The notes under the pieces: model-generated
Databases searched by the model: none
Told to the model about the DNA's origin: nothing
What the model saw: only the letters and a program-made list of their open reading frames with translations
Assembly (NCBI RefSeq): GCF_006385555.1
Contig: NZ_CP041036.1
Span: 806,001-870,000, forward strand
Length of the DNA: 64,000 nt
From: Shewanella polaris
GTDB lineage: Bacteria; Pseudomonadota; Gammaproteobacteria; Enterobacterales; Shewanellaceae
Direction of reading: 5' to 3'
Position numbers and translations under genes: made by a program
Shown here: positions 1 to 9,437 of the stretch, piece by piece
Numbering within the stretch: the first letter of the stretch is position 1
Layout: the number at the start of each line of letters is the position of its first letter

Positions 1-815
1 TGCTCAAAACTCACGGTTTTGATCATCTCGCCGCCAGTGAGCATTGGGGTTAATTGATCGAGTTGATGAAATCGACCATATAAAATTCCCACGCCTGTTG
101 GTCCATACATTTTATGGCCTGAAAACACATAAAAGTCACAATCAATTTGTTGCACATCAACAGTTAAATGGGCAATGGCCTGAGCGCCATCAACCAAGGT
201 TAGCGCGCCGACGGCTTTGGCTTTTGCGACCAGCTCATTGACTGGGTTTAATGTACCTAAAGCATTTGACACATGGCATAGGGCAACCACTTTAGGTTTT
301 AGGGCTAATAGTTGATCAAAAGCGGCGATATCCAGTTGCGCGTCAATTGTTAACGGGATCGGTTTGATCACCGCGCCGGTTCGCTTTGCTAGTTCCTGCC
401 AAGGAACAATATTGGCGTGGTGAGCTGCGGTATCAATTAAGATCACATCATTTGGCTTGATCTGCGAAGTCAGTCCGTAGGCCACCATATTGATCGATTC
501 TGTGGTGCCGTGGGTAAAAATGATTTCGTCTTGACGCTGGGCATGGATAAATTCAACCACTTGTTGCCGAACGGCTTCATATTGCTGAGTTGCCCGCGCA
601 GACAATTGATGCGCCGCACGGTGCACATTGGCGTTGTTGAGTTGGTAGTACTCGGTCATCGCATCAATCACCGCTTGCGGCTTTTGGCTAGTGGCTGCGG
701 TGTCTAAGTAGCACAAAGGATGATCGCCAATGGTCTGTTTAAGTGCCGGGAATTGATCGCGCAATGCTTGATGATCAAATAAAACGGCAGACGATAATGA
801 CGATGCAGGCTTCAT
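1..815 (-). CDS. csdA: Cysteine desulfurase, SufS/CsdA class (3' end outside window)
   Basis: Class V PLP aminotransferase fold that takes sulfur from cysteine for Fe-S cluster or thio-cofactor synthesis. The first 271 residues are present and the frame is open at the left edge, so the catalytic cysteine loop and C-terminus are not seen. Visible landmarks are LDTAATSQKP near residue 38, NVHRAAHQLS near 64, HHANIVPW near 133 and the PLP-lysine motif FSGHKMYGPTG with the lysine at about 236. One oddity is AAHHAN where the family usually has EHHAN. The ATG at 815 gives the normal N-terminus. The split between SufS and CsdA is an inference, since no suf genes are visible. Confidence 0.9.
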   Translation of the reverse strand, partial: MKPASSLSSAVLFDHQALRDQFPALKQTIGDHPLCYLDTAATSQKPQAVIDAMTEYYQLNNANVHRAAHQLSARATQQYEAVRQQVVEFIHAQRQDEIIFTHGTTESINMVAYGLTSQIKPNDVILIDTAAHHANIVPWQELAKRTGAVIKPIPLTIDAQLDIAAFDQLLALKPKVVALCHVSNALGTLNPVNELVAKAKAVGALTLVDGAQAIAHLTVDVQQIDCDFYVFSGHKMYGPTGVGILYGRFHQLDQLTPMLTGGEMIKTVSFE

Positions 816-914
816 AAATAAGGGTTTCTGTATTAAAAAGAAAAGGCATCAAGATCTTCAGTGATCTTGATGCCTAATGCAAGGCTTTGTGGCAATAAGC
901 CTAATGACGTGAGC

Positions 915-1955
915 TTACGGACAAGGGAAACGATATAACGCCGATAACTCGTTAATTCTGCCCATCAACTCAGCAGATAAGCTGACTTTATGACTGTCGA
1001 TGTTTTGCTTTAACTGATGTAAATCGGTGGCCCCAATAATGTTAGCGGCGACAAATTTGCGGCTATTTACAAACGCTAGGGCCATTTCGGTGGGAGATAA
1101 ACTAAACTCACGGGCCAAATCGATATAAGCTTGCGTCGCTTCCAGTGCCATTGGGGTACTGTTGTAGCGGGCAAAACGTTTAAATACCGTTAAACGCGCG
1201 CCTTCAGGCCACTGATTATTTTCGTATTTACCAGTTAAAGCACCAAAGGCTAACGGCGAATAAGCTAATAACGGCACATCTTCACGATAACTGATTTCAG
1301 ACATGGCGATTTCGTAGCTGCGATTCAGCAAGTTGTAAGGATTTTGTACACTGATAATACGCGGCAAATCGTGCTTTTCGGCTAATTTTAGATATTTCAT
1401 AAAGCCCCAAGGGGTTTCATTAGAAATGCCGATATAACGTACTTTACCTTGCTTAATGATTTCTGCTAAGGCTTCAAGAGTGTCTAAAATAGGAGTGAAA
1501 TGTTCAGCTTCGTCATGTTCATACATCATTTCGCCGAAGAAATTGGTGTTTCTATCCGGCCAATGTATTTGATACAAATCGATAGTATCGATTTGTAAGC
1601 GCGCTAATGAGTCATCAACTGCTTGATGGATGTTGCGCCAATCGAGAGCCATATCTTTACGGATGTAATCACCTTTACCACCAGGGGCAGCCACTTTAGT
1701 GGCAATCACTAAATTGTCGCGATTACCTTGTGCTTTGAGGTAGTTACCAATAATGCGTTCGGTTTCACCTTGGGTTTCTGCTTTAGGTGGAACAGGGTAC
1801 ATTTCAGCAGTATCAATAAAGTTAACGCCTTGACCAATAGCATAATCGAGTTGAGCAAAAGCTTCGGCTTGAGTATTTTGTTCACCCCAAGTCATGGTGC
1901 CGAGGCAGATTTTACTCACCTCAAGGCTAGAATGCGCGATACGTTGATATTCCAT
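915..1955 (-). CDS. Aldo/keto reductase, Tas-like
   Basis: NADPH-dependent aldo/keto reductase of about 346 residues with an (alpha/beta)8 barrel, closest in layout to E. coli Tas. Seen in the protein: LGTMTWGEQNT near the N-terminus, DTAEMYP with the catalytic Asp and Tyr, VIATKVAAPGG with the catalytic Lys, and LYQIHWPDR with the catalytic His. The ATG at 1955 is preferred over an upstream start at 2006 because AGGAGG lies about 6 bases before it and family members begin MEYR-like. Its substrate cannot be told from sequence. It appears monocistronic and lies about 100 bp downstream of the desulfurase start, on the same strand. Confidence 0.9.
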   Translation of the reverse strand: MEYQRIAHSSLEVSKICLGTMTWGEQNTQAEAFAQLDYAIGQGVNFIDTAEMYPVPPKAETQGETERIIGNYLKAQGNRDNLVIATKVAAPGGKGDYIRKDMALDWRNIHQAVDDSLARLQIDTIDLYQIHWPDRNTNFFGEMMYEHDEAEHFTPILDTLEALAEIIKQGKVRYIGISNETPWGFMKYLKLAEKHDLPRIISVQNPYNLLNRSYEIAMSEISYREDVPLLAYSPLAFGALTGKYENNQWPEGARLTVFKRFARYNSTPMALEATQAYIDLAREFSLSPTEMALAFVNSRKFVAANIIGATDLHQLKQNIDSHKVSLSAELMGRINELSALYRFPCP

Positions 1956-2134
1956 TATGATCCTCCTATGGAATGTGCTTAATCTGAGGCTACCAAGCTT
2001 TTGCATCCTTGCAAAGCGCTATAGCTGCGTCGAAGTAAGACTGCTTAAAAAATATTCAGAATCACATGTTAATGAGGTTATCTTCTTTAATTATGATATG
2101 TTTTCGCCAATGGAGTTGTTATCAAAGGATTGTT

Positions 2135-4090
2135 ATGAAGTTTCGAGTGTGGATAGTACTAGTAGTCATTTTATTTGTGGCTTTGACTGGTTGGTTTTAT
2201 TTCAACCAACAGTTAACCGATCCGATTGCATCTTCACCATCTCAGCCCAGTAAAACACTAGGTAATCAAATTCAAAATCTTCCAGGGCCCTCTCTCGAAA
2301 CCGATGTTAAAGTTATTCCGACTAACAATTATGCTGTTTGCAAAACACTACTACAAAATAATGATAAACAAAGTGGTGATTGGGCTAGTGATAATTACCT
2401 TGGTTGGGACAAATATCTCAATGAATACAGTCTCGACGAAGTCACGCTAGTCGTCGAAAAACTATCAAGCGAGTACGCTGCAGTAAATTTTAAAGTGACA
2501 CAACTACGGAAAAATTCCGAATTAGTGCAATTCAACCAAAAGTATACTCAACTATTGCATCAAGATCTTGTCAATCAAGGCGTAGATTTAAATGATGAGT
2601 TTTTTCGTGAAGCAACAGTGACAAGAAAAGTACCATTACCAGAATTTGAAAATATTTCGAACCTATCACTAGAGCAACAAAAAGCCCTTTTTGACAACGT
2701 AACACCTACTATAGATGATGCTGCCGCGTTGATGTTAGATAAACACGTTTCAGATCAAATGATGATTATCATACTTGATCATATCAATGGCCTAAATGCG
2801 ATTGTTGGATTTGAAGAACTCGATACTGTTTCAATTCTCGACTATGCCATATATGGTTCTCGAATCGATGTCGTGAAATATCTACTAGAGAGTGGTGTGG
2901 AACCAACACAAGATAGTTATTTGGCATCATCAATGGAATGGGCATTAAGTGGATTAACTTATAAACCAAACCATCAGACAGCAGCGATCGAAATGATAAA
3001 AATGCTACAAGCTCGCCAAGTGAATGCACGTTTTAACCAACAAGACCGAACATTAGTTGAGGGTTTTTTTCCAAAAAATTATTATCAATTTGAAGCGGAA
3101 AAAATTGAGTCCTTACTGCAACTATACGGGCTCGACTTACTAAGTATTGAGGGGAAAACGCTTCCTCGTATCGCTGAAGACCATCCGCTATTACAAGCTT
3201 TGCAAGCACAACAGTTGGCTTTTTCCGAACAAGAGTTAAACGTTACAGACTTAGGTAATGTATTATCTCAATGTCGTACTACAGTGAATCATATTAATCA
3301 GCAGTGGCAACCCAAAAGTTCAGCCTCTTTGCTTGATCAAGCCGAAAAAGATTACTTACTAGATCCCCAACAAACCATCAACCAACTCGCTAAAATCGAT
3401 CCGAGCTTAGTCGATTGTCTAATCACTCGAGTGACACCTTATCAACGTCCACAGAGGTATATTCCGAACTTAAATCAACAATTTAGATTACTTGACGATG
3501 GTAATATCAATGGTTTCATTGATGCGGTATTAACCTTGCCATTAACAGATGCGAATAAGAATTTGCTTTTTACCCAAGCATTAGAATTCGATAGCTATTT
3601 TTATGATGAGTTATTGAATAGCGAGTTATATGTGGATCCCATCCAGTACTACGACTTTAATTCTCATATGTTTAGTCCTAAGTTTTTAAGTGGATTGGAT
3701 GACTCAGGCTATGATTTATATGAACAGGATAATCGCGGTAAAACCTTACTTTATTATGCAGTTATCAACGGTAATTTGATTAATATTACCTATATTGTTG
3801 ATCAGAAACTTCCCTTTAAAGGCCGCAGTACTGAACCACTATTGAGTAAAGGGCTCGATCCCTTACATGTGGCATTAAGTATTGAACCTTGGCAATTTAA
3901 GCCAGAAGATGCCGTTGAAAAAGTGGATTTGTTAATGCGCTATCAACCTAAAATCGATGAGTTTCATTTACGTCGAATGGGTTTGATAAAGTTAAAATAC
4001 CCCGATGTTTATCAACAAATTATTAGTGCCTACTCACAACTCAAAGTTATTGATGACAACGCGTTACCTTTGAGTATATGTGGGATATAG
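2135..4090 (+). CDS. Membrane-anchored protein with ankyrin-like repeats
   Basis: About 651 residues with function unknown. The N-terminus MKFRVWIVLVVILFVALTGW is a signal anchor, so the rest is probably periplasmic. Two segments read as ankyrin repeats: one near residue 225 (SILDYAIYGSRIDVVKYLL) and one near 545 (GKTLLYYAVINGNLINITYI), with looser helical pairs between them. Scattered cysteines (CKTLL, CRTTV, CLITR) could form disulfides. The ATG at 2135 has an aaagga site upstream and gives the membrane segment directly; longer starts only add out-of-character sequence. It is divergent from the aldo/keto reductase and stands alone. The ankyrin assignment is by eye. Confidence 0.72.
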   Translation: MKFRVWIVLVVILFVALTGWFYFNQQLTDPIASSPSQPSKTLGNQIQNLPGPSLETDVKVIPTNNYAVCKTLLQNNDKQSGDWASDNYLGWDKYLNEYSLDEVTLVVEKLSSEYAAVNFKVTQLRKNSELVQFNQKYTQLLHQDLVNQGVDLNDEFFREATVTRKVPLPEFENISNLSLEQQKALFDNVTPTIDDAAALMLDKHVSDQMMIIILDHINGLNAIVGFEELDTVSILDYAIYGSRIDVVKYLLESGVEPTQDSYLASSMEWALSGLTYKPNHQTAAIEMIKMLQARQVNARFNQQDRTLVEGFFPKNYYQFEAEKIESLLQLYGLDLLSIEGKTLPRIAEDHPLLQALQAQQLAFSEQELNVTDLGNVLSQCRTTVNHINQQWQPKSSASLLDQAEKDYLLDPQQTINQLAKIDPSLVDCLITRVTPYQRPQRYIPNLNQQFRLLDDGNINGFIDAVLTLPLTDANKNLLFTQALEFDSYFYDELLNSELYVDPIQYYDFNSHMFSPKFLSGLDDSGYDLYEQDNRGKTLLYYAVINGNLINITYIVDQKLPFKGRSTEPLLSKGLDPLHVALSIEPWQFKPEDAVEKVDLLMRYQPKIDEFHLRRMGLIKLKYPDVYQQIISAYSQLKVIDDNALPLSICGI

Positions 4091-4153
4091 TCAACCAAAA
4101 TGACACTGATTAATGGGGGGAACTAAGCTCTCCCCATTATTCTAGCGGTGATT

Positions 4154-4675
4154 CTACAAGGTTTTTATCATCGCGATTTCGCAGGCATCGTGACCAGTTT
4201 CGCCTAAATGCTCACAGTGGATAAAGCCCAATTTTTCATATAAACCCAGGGCTTCAACCAATATGGCGGTGGTTTCTAAATACATCGATTGATAGCCTTG
4301 CTGTTGGGCAAACTCAATACATTGGCGTGTTATAGCCTTGGCCATACCTTTGCCCCGAATAGTGCGGGCAAAATACATTTTCTGTAGTTCACACACGCCA
4401 TCATTTTCTGCTAATGGCGCAATACCTGCGCCGCCAACCACTTTACCTTGGTATTCAATCACCCAGTATTGTGAGCCTTCAGCTTGATATACCTCACTTA
4501 AACAGTCGAGGGTTGTGTCTGCTACGCTAAAGCCTTTGTCTGGGGTTAAGCCGTATTCTGCTGACACTTCACGAATAACTGCTGCTAATGCGGCATTGTC
4601 TTGGGCTAGTAGCTCGCGGATCACGCTTGGATGCATGTTAGCGTTAGTGGCATTTACTGGATGATTATCAGTCAT
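4154..4675 (-). CDS. GNAT family N-acetyltransferase
   Basis: 173-residue acetyltransferase. The acetyl-CoA binding loop is visible as the RTIRGKGMAKAITRQCIEFA segment (R/Q-x-x-G-x-G/A type) near residue 107, followed by YLETTAILVEALGLYEKLGF, the usual beta5/alpha4 end of the fold. The start overlaps the end of the yjjX-like gene upstream by 8 bases, so the two are very likely translated together. The acceptor substrate is not predictable; the pairing with a nucleotide-sanitising enzyme is not by itself informative. Confidence 0.88.
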   Translation of the reverse strand: MTDNHPVNATNANMHPSVIRELLAQDNAALAAVIREVSAEYGLTPDKGFSVADTTLDCLSEVYQAEGSQYWVIEYQGKVVGGAGIAPLAENDGVCELQKMYFARTIRGKGMAKAITRQCIEFAQQQGYQSMYLETTAILVEALGLYEKLGFIHCEHLGETGHDACEIAMIKTL

Positions 4676-5240
4676 TAAAAAACTCCATATTGATAAAAGG
4701 CGCCATTGCCAGCACTAACGCTTGGGTATAAATACTTTCTCGGGTGGCTAAACCTCGGGTTAACAAACCGATAGCGCCGCCTTTTTGTTTTATATTATGG
4801 GTGTTAAACAAACGATCCATCACGTGGCCAAGTTCTTCGCCAGCTTGCAAGGCGTTAAACACTTTCTGTGGCAAAGGTAAATTAGCACTGCGGCCGACTG
4901 ATAATGTGTCGTTATGGATAATGGCCATATAAGCAAAGGTGGCTGGTCCGTTATCACACTGGTCAACACCGCCTTCCATTGCCACATAAAAATCAGCATG
5001 TTGATTTAGGCTTGTTGCATTAGCTTGGCAAAATTGAGCACGGTTGATAGCCCCCAGTTTTGTTTCTGCTTCGGTCATGGGTTGGTCTGCCACTAATGAG
5101 GGGGCATGCATGCCACTACAACGTATTTGAACATCTGGGAAGTATTGTTCAATGGCGTGTTGTGCTGCACTTATTTTTACTGGGTTGGTTGAACCCACAA
5201 TGATAACTAAAGTGTTTGGTATTGCTGGAGACGTCGACAT
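4668..5240 (-). CDS. yjjX: Inosine/xanthosine triphosphatase (YjjX family)
   Basis: 190-residue house-cleaning NTPase of the NTPase_I-T family, which hydrolyses ITP and XTP so that deaminated purines do not enter RNA or DNA. The family signature GSTNPVKISAAQHAI is at residues 16-30; YVAMEGGVDQ near 88 and the Gly-rich IKQKGGAIGLLTRG near 150 are also family-typical. The length fits the family (about 170-190). The reading frame ends inside the following GNAT gene, making a two-gene unit. Confidence 0.9.
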   Translation of the reverse strand: MSTSPAIPNTLVIIVGSTNPVKISAAQHAIEQYFPDVQIRCSGMHAPSLVADQPMTEAETKLGAINRAQFCQANATSLNQHADFYVAMEGGVDQCDNGPATFAYMAIIHNDTLSVGRSANLPLPQKVFNALQAGEELGHVMDRLFNTHNIKQKGGAIGLLTRGLATRESIYTQALVLAMAPFINMEFFND

Positions 5241-5529
5241 AGGGCTATTTTCTTTGTTGTTTTAGTTAACTGTAATGATCACGGTAATGATAACAGTGGT
5301 GAAGTTAACCACATTGTATGGGATTTTAATCCTTTTTGGTTTAATGGCTGAGTTACTTTTATTAGTGATAACTCTAAGCTGTTGTAAAGTATTAATTTGT
5401 TTAGTTGGTATGAAAAATGCTACTTGATGGTTAATTACCGCTAACTCATACAAACATCAGTTAACCTTGTTAATAAAAATTGTTTAGTGAGCTAAGCTTA
5501 TTTTTATCCTCATAAAGGGAATTAATCTA

Positions 5530-6390
5530 ATGTCTATTCGTATCGCAACCATTAGTGTCACGGTCGGGCTTATTTTAGGTGCGACAATATTTGGTGCTTC
5601 GCATAGTGAAGCAGAGTCAGTATTTTCATTATCGCAACAGTCTGATCAAGCTCATCCAGATCTTAACTTAGTACAACAGCAATTGAAGCTTGATACGGGT
5701 TCATTAACCGAATTAGTCGCCAAAACAGGGGCTGGTAAGTTAACTGTTGTCGGCGTTGAAGGTCTAAAAGAAGTCGAAGTCCATGCCGACATCTATACCC
5801 CGTCATTAGATCAAGATGATATAGAAATTAAACTCAGTTTGACCCGCAAAGGTGACAAAGCCTATTTGTTATCAGAAATACACAGCGACCAATTTTTTGG
5901 CGAGTCACCTTTTATCGATTTATTGGTTAAAGTGCCGTCAACGTTAGCTCTCAATATTAAAGACGGTTCAGGTTCTATTAAAATTGAGGATGTCAGTGCT
6001 GATATTGAGTTAATCGATGGGTCGGGCAGCATTGTAATCAATAATATTGGTAACTTAGTATTAACCGATGGTTCGGGCAGTGTCGTGTTGAATAATACTG
6101 GTAAATTGTCACTTATTGATGGTTCTGGCTCTATCAATATTACTGACGTTAATGGCGGCATCATATTACAAGATGGCTCTGGGTCTATTGGTATTAACAA
6201 TGTTATTGGTGATGTGAGTATTGACGATGGTTCGGGTTCAATCAAGGTTGAACAAGTCTCTGGATTAGTTAAGATAAATGATGGTTCCGGTGGTATTGAT
6301 GTGGCTAATACCAAAGGTTTGACCATTGTTAATTCGGGTTCTGGTAGTGTTGATTATCAAAATATCGATGGACCACTGAGCCTAGACTGA
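5530..6390 (+). CDS. Exported DGSG-repeat protein (DUF4097-like beta-helix)
   Basis: 286 residues. A signal peptide ends near ASHSEA (residue 29). Residues 140-285 hold about eight to nine tandem units of roughly 19-20 residues, each with an (I/L)xDGSGSI(V/K/N)I core, for example IKDGSGSIKI, LIDGSGSIVI, LTDGSGSVVL and LIDGSGSINI. This is the layout of DUF4097/putative auto-transporter adhesin head domains, which fold as right-handed beta-helices. The last unit drifts (VNSGSGSVDYQ). The gene stands alone between yjjX and the RNase H gene. Surface or periplasmic location is inferred; ligand unknown. Confidence 0.75.
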   Translation: MSIRIATISVTVGLILGATIFGASHSEAESVFSLSQQSDQAHPDLNLVQQQLKLDTGSLTELVAKTGAGKLTVVGVEGLKEVEVHADIYTPSLDQDDIEIKLSLTRKGDKAYLLSEIHSDQFFGESPFIDLLVKVPSTLALNIKDGSGSIKIEDVSADIELIDGSGSIVINNIGNLVLTDGSGSVVLNNTGKLSLIDGSGSINITDVNGGIILQDGSGSIGINNVIGDVSIDDGSGSIKVEQVSGLVKINDGSGGIDVANTKGLTIVNSGSGSVDYQNIDGPLSLD

Positions 6391-6553
6391 TCCCCAGCAA
6401 AGCCAGTCAAATTTAAGTAATTGGCTTAAAATGTTCAAGTTAACTGCAACTGTTACATACAACATGCATTTTTGTTTCAAAGCCGAGTTTAATCATGGCA
6501 TCATGCAACCACGTTATCAGCGAAGTTAGCATTATTGAAATTAGAGTCGCATC

Positions 6554-7345
6554 ATGGCAAAGAAGTTTTACGTAGTATGGGCCGGTCGAGAAACGGGCAT
6601 TTTTACCAGTTGGGATGTCACTAAGCGTTCCGTTGACAAGTACCCGCAAGCTAAATACAAATCTTTTGCCACAGAAACGGAAGCTAAAGCCGCATTTGCT
6701 AAATCGCCAGCAAGCAGTATAGGCAAAAGTGCGCCCGCAAAAACGGCCAGCGGTTCATCAGCTGTTAAATCTGCTGGAGTTGGAGTATCAACCAAAACCC
6801 TTGCGGCTAATCAAACGGTACTAAGCCAATTCGATGTAGTGATTTACACCGACGGTGGTTGCGAACCTAATCCTGGCAAAGCAGGTTCTGGAATGGCGAT
6901 ATACCGCAAAGGCGAGTTAGCCGAGTTATGGTTTGGTTTGTATAACCCTAATGGCACCAATAATACCGCCGAACTCAATGCGTTACATCAGGCACTCATT
7001 AAGGCAAAAAAAGTGCTTGATGGCGGTGAAACCGTGCAAATTATGAGTGACTCACAGTATTCGATTAAATGTGTTTGTGAGTGGGCATATGGTTGGAAAG
7101 CTAAAAACTGGACTCGAAAAACCGGTGAAATCGCCAATCTGGAGATCATCAAACAAGCTCATGAGCTATATGATGCAATGAAAGACGATATCGTGCTTCA
7201 ACATGTTGCAGCGCACATTGGTATTGAAGGTAATGAACTGGCAGACAGAATGTCAATTCATGCGATTGATCAGCAACACAAAGCATTTAGCCAATTTACT
7301 GCACCATTAGATATCAATAAAATTCTTGCGTTGCGCACAGGCTAG
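6554..7345 (+). CDS. rnhA: Ribonuclease H with N-terminal RNase H1/viroplasmin domain
   Basis: 263 residues. Residues 1-50 (KKFYVVWAGRETGIFTSW...YPQAKYKSFATETEAKAAF) form the RNA:DNA hybrid-binding domain known from eukaryotic RNase H1 and caulimovirus viroplasmin. A low-complexity Ala/Ser/Lys linker follows (about 55-90). The catalytic domain shows the D-E-D-D set: YTDGGCEPNPG, NNTAELNAL, IMSDSQYS and the EGNELADRMS end with a preceding His (AAHIG). It removes RNA from RNA:DNA hybrids. Bacteria often carry this two-domain form beside a plain rnhA elsewhere, so the symbol is tentative. Confidence 0.88.
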   Translation: MAKKFYVVWAGRETGIFTSWDVTKRSVDKYPQAKYKSFATETEAKAAFAKSPASSIGKSAPAKTASGSSAVKSAGVGVSTKTLAANQTVLSQFDVVIYTDGGCEPNPGKAGSGMAIYRKGELAELWFGLYNPNGTNNTAELNALHQALIKAKKVLDGGETVQIMSDSQYSIKCVCEWAYGWKAKNWTRKTGEIANLEIIKQAHELYDAMKDDIVLQHVAAHIGIEGNELADRMSIHAIDQQHKAFSQFTAPLDINKILALRTG

Positions 7346-7396
7346 TTATTGTTCTAATTCTACATTAACGCCTTAGATTCCTTGAAACACCACTAC

Positions 7397-7424
7397 AAAA
7401 AAGCCGGATCGCTCCGGCTTTTTG
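7397..7424. terminator. Bidirectional intrinsic terminator
   Basis: GCCGGA-TCGC-TCCGGC hairpin flanked by A and T runs, between the convergent RNase H and GNAT genes. Confidence 0.88.
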
Positions 7425-7458
7425 TGTTTAATTTACAATGACTTATAATAACTTACGC

Positions 7459-7908
7459 TTACTTAGTGTTTTCTTCATACATTAAGTAATGGCTTTGCTC
7501 CATACCCAGAGATTCATAGGTTTTTTGGGCAATTTTATTGTCATGTTCAACATACAAACGAAAACTTGCCGTGCCGCCATTATCTGCCGCTAAGTCTTTT
7601 ACCGCTTGATAAAGCTTGCCATAAATACCCTGACGACGATTTTGCGGACGTATGTACACGCTTTGGATCCAATAATAATTACTTGCGCGCCAGTCGCTCC
7701 ATTCGTAAGTGACCATTAACGAGCCAGCTATTTCACCATCAACTTCTGCCACTAAATATACCCCTCGTTCAGGATGGGTAAGCAGTCCTTCAACACCGCG
7801 AGTCAATTGCTCGGTGTCTAATGATAGATTTTCAGTTTCCATTGCCATTGCTTGGTTAAACTGAACTAGGGCGTTTAGGTCGGCATGTTGGCCTATTCTA
7901 ATTGTCAT
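7459..7908 (-). CDS. GNAT family N-acetyltransferase
   Basis: About 149 residues from the ATG at 7908; a longer reading from 7956 adds sequence that does not look like a GNAT start. The fold is visible: an N-terminal IRIGQHADLNALVQF helix, VYLVAEVDGEIAGSLMVTYEWSDW, the acetyl-CoA loop PQNRRQGIYGKLYQAV (Q/R-x-x-G-x-G-like) and the final YVEHDNKIAQKTYESLGM, where the Tyr and LGM end are typical. Substrate unknown. It converges on the RNase H gene and shares its terminator. Confidence 0.85.
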   Translation of the reverse strand: MTIRIGQHADLNALVQFNQAMAMETENLSLDTEQLTRGVEGLLTHPERGVYLVAEVDGEIAGSLMVTYEWSDWRASNYYWIQSVYIRPQNRRQGIYGKLYQAVKDLAADNGGTASFRLYVEHDNKIAQKTYESLGMEQSHYLMYEENTK

Positions 7909-8416
7909 GAATTTCTCGTTTTTATAGGGTATTTTGTTAATATCATACCGCGACATGTGTAAAATGTATTGGTTTACGGCGGCAGTAAATGTGTACGTTT
8001 TTACTCTATTTATTGCTTAGTAGTAGCAAGCATGGCCAAGCATGATTATGGCATCTCGTAACAGAATTCAATCACGGTAAAATAAACACCTTAATGTGAC
8101 TCAATTAACTTGGTATTGTTATTATGAGGATAAATAAAACACCTAAATGAATTTTATTCAATATCGTAAATTTCTAAGGCATACATAAAACTGCTTACAA
8201 AATAACCAAGACACCAATTTATGCTGTATTTTAGATTATTTCTGTAGTAACAAATGCTTATAGCTTTCAGCTTGTTGCCATCAAGCTGTGAATTAGCGCT
8301 CACTTATTTATACCTCTCCACTAACGTATAATTGAAATTTTTGTGACTTTGCAGTAATGTGACGCCACGACAATTTAGATCTATGTCACAAACTGCATAA
8401 ATTGATGGAGATAATT
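7909..8416. other. Intergenic region upstream of mdh
   Basis: About 500 bp with no credible gene. It separates a GNAT gene from mdh and should hold the mdh promoter. In several Shewanella and Vibrio genomes the arginine repressor gene argR is divergent from mdh; no argR coding remnant is visible here, but see the ARG-box-like palindrome at 8148. Confidence 0.5.
8148..8160. promoter_or_regulatory. Possible ARG-box-like palindrome
   Basis: TGAAT-TTT-ATTCA, an inverted repeat resembling an ArgR half-site pair but with a 3-base spacer instead of the usual 4. It lies about 260 bp before mdh. AT-rich palindromes occur by chance, so this is weak. Confidence 0.2.
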
Positions 8417-9352
8417 ATGAAAGTTGCTGTATTGGGTGCTGCTGGTGGTATCGGCCAGGCTCTAGCTTTACTGTTAAAAACTCAACTGCCTGCGGGCTCA
8501 AAGTTGTCTCTTTATGACATCGCTCCTGTTACTCCTGGTGTTGCGGTTGACTTAAGTCACATCCCAACAGACGTAGAAGTAAAAGGTTTTGCTGGTCAAG
8601 ATCCTACCGATGCATTGGTTGGTGCTGACGTAGTGTTAATGTCTGCTGGCGTTGCGCGTAAGCCTGGTATGGATCGCTCAGATCTATTCAACATCAACGC
8701 TGGTATCGTGCGTAACCTAATGGAAAAAGTGGCTGTAACTTGCCCTAAAGCATTAGTGGGTATTATTACTAACCCAGTTAACACGACTGTTGCGATTGCT
8801 GCTGAAGTATTAAAAAATGCTGGTGTATATGATAAAAACCGTTTGTTCGGAATCACAACACTTGACGTTATTCGTAGCGAAACCTTCATCGCTGAGCTTA
8901 AAGGCTTAAAAGTTGCTGACGTTAAAGTTAACGTCATCGGCGGACACAGCGGTGTGACTATTCTTCCACTACTTTCTCAAGTTGAAGGTGTTACTTTCAC
9001 TGACGAAGAAGTGGCAGCAATGACAACTCGTATTCAAAACGCAGGTACTGAAGTTGTTGAAGCTAAAGCCGGTGGCGGTAGCGCAACATTATCAATGGGC
9101 CAAGCTGCATGTCGCTTTGGTTTATCATTGGTACGTGGTCTTCAAGGCGAAGCTAACGTAGTCGAATGTGCCTATGTTGACGGCGGCAGTGAGCACGCTA
9201 CATTCTTCGCCCAACCAGTACTTCTTGGCAAAAACGGCGTAGAAAAAGTATTACCTTACGGTGAAATCAGCGCATTCGAAGCTAACGCTCGTGATGCAAT
9301 GTTAGACACCCTTAAAGCTGATATTAAATTAGGCGTTGAATTTGTTAAGTAA
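8417..9352 (+). CDS. mdh: Malate dehydrogenase (NAD-dependent)
   Basis: 311-residue TCA-cycle enzyme interconverting malate and oxaloacetate, and the same length as E. coli Mdh. NAD-binding loop GAAGGIGQ at residues 7-14; substrate arginines in ARKPGMDR near 80; catalytic His in IGGHSG near 177; GQAACRFG near 230. The ATG at 8417 has a gatggag site 7-12 bases upstream and gives the standard [11 protein letters not shown] start. A strong terminator follows directly, so it is monocistronic. Confidence 0.98.
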   Translation: MKVAVLGAAGGIGQALALLLKTQLPAGSKLSLYDIAPVTPGVAVDLSHIPTDVEVKGFAGQDPTDALVGADVVLMSAGVARKPGMDRSDLFNINAGIVRNLMEKVAVTCPKALVGIITNPVNTTVAIAAEVLKNAGVYDKNRLFGITTLDVIRSETFIAELKGLKVADVKVNVIGGHSGVTILPLLSQVEGVTFTDEEVAAMTTRIQNAGTEVVEAKAGGGSATLSMGQAACRFGLSLVRGLQGEANVVECAYVDGGSEHATFFAQPVLLGKNGVEKVLPYGEISAFEANARDAMLDTLKADIKLGVEFVK

Positions 9353-9372
9353 TTAACAAATCGATGGTCTAA

Positions 9373-9404
9373 AAAACGCGAAGCCAAGGCTTCGCGTTTT
9401 TTTT
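9373..9404 (+). terminator. Intrinsic terminator of mdh
   Basis: 13-bp stem (AAAACGCGAAGCC paired with GGCTTCGCGTTTT) with a 2-base gap and a run of T. Confidence 0.92.
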
Positions 9405-9437
9405 GGTTTATCAGTTATAATTCGCTAAAAAAATCCA

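Noticed and set aside
5862..6326. 154-codon minus-strand frame with Pro-Glu-Pro repeats
   Set aside because: Antisense shadow of the DGSG repeats; the regularity comes from the plus-strand gene with its signal peptide.
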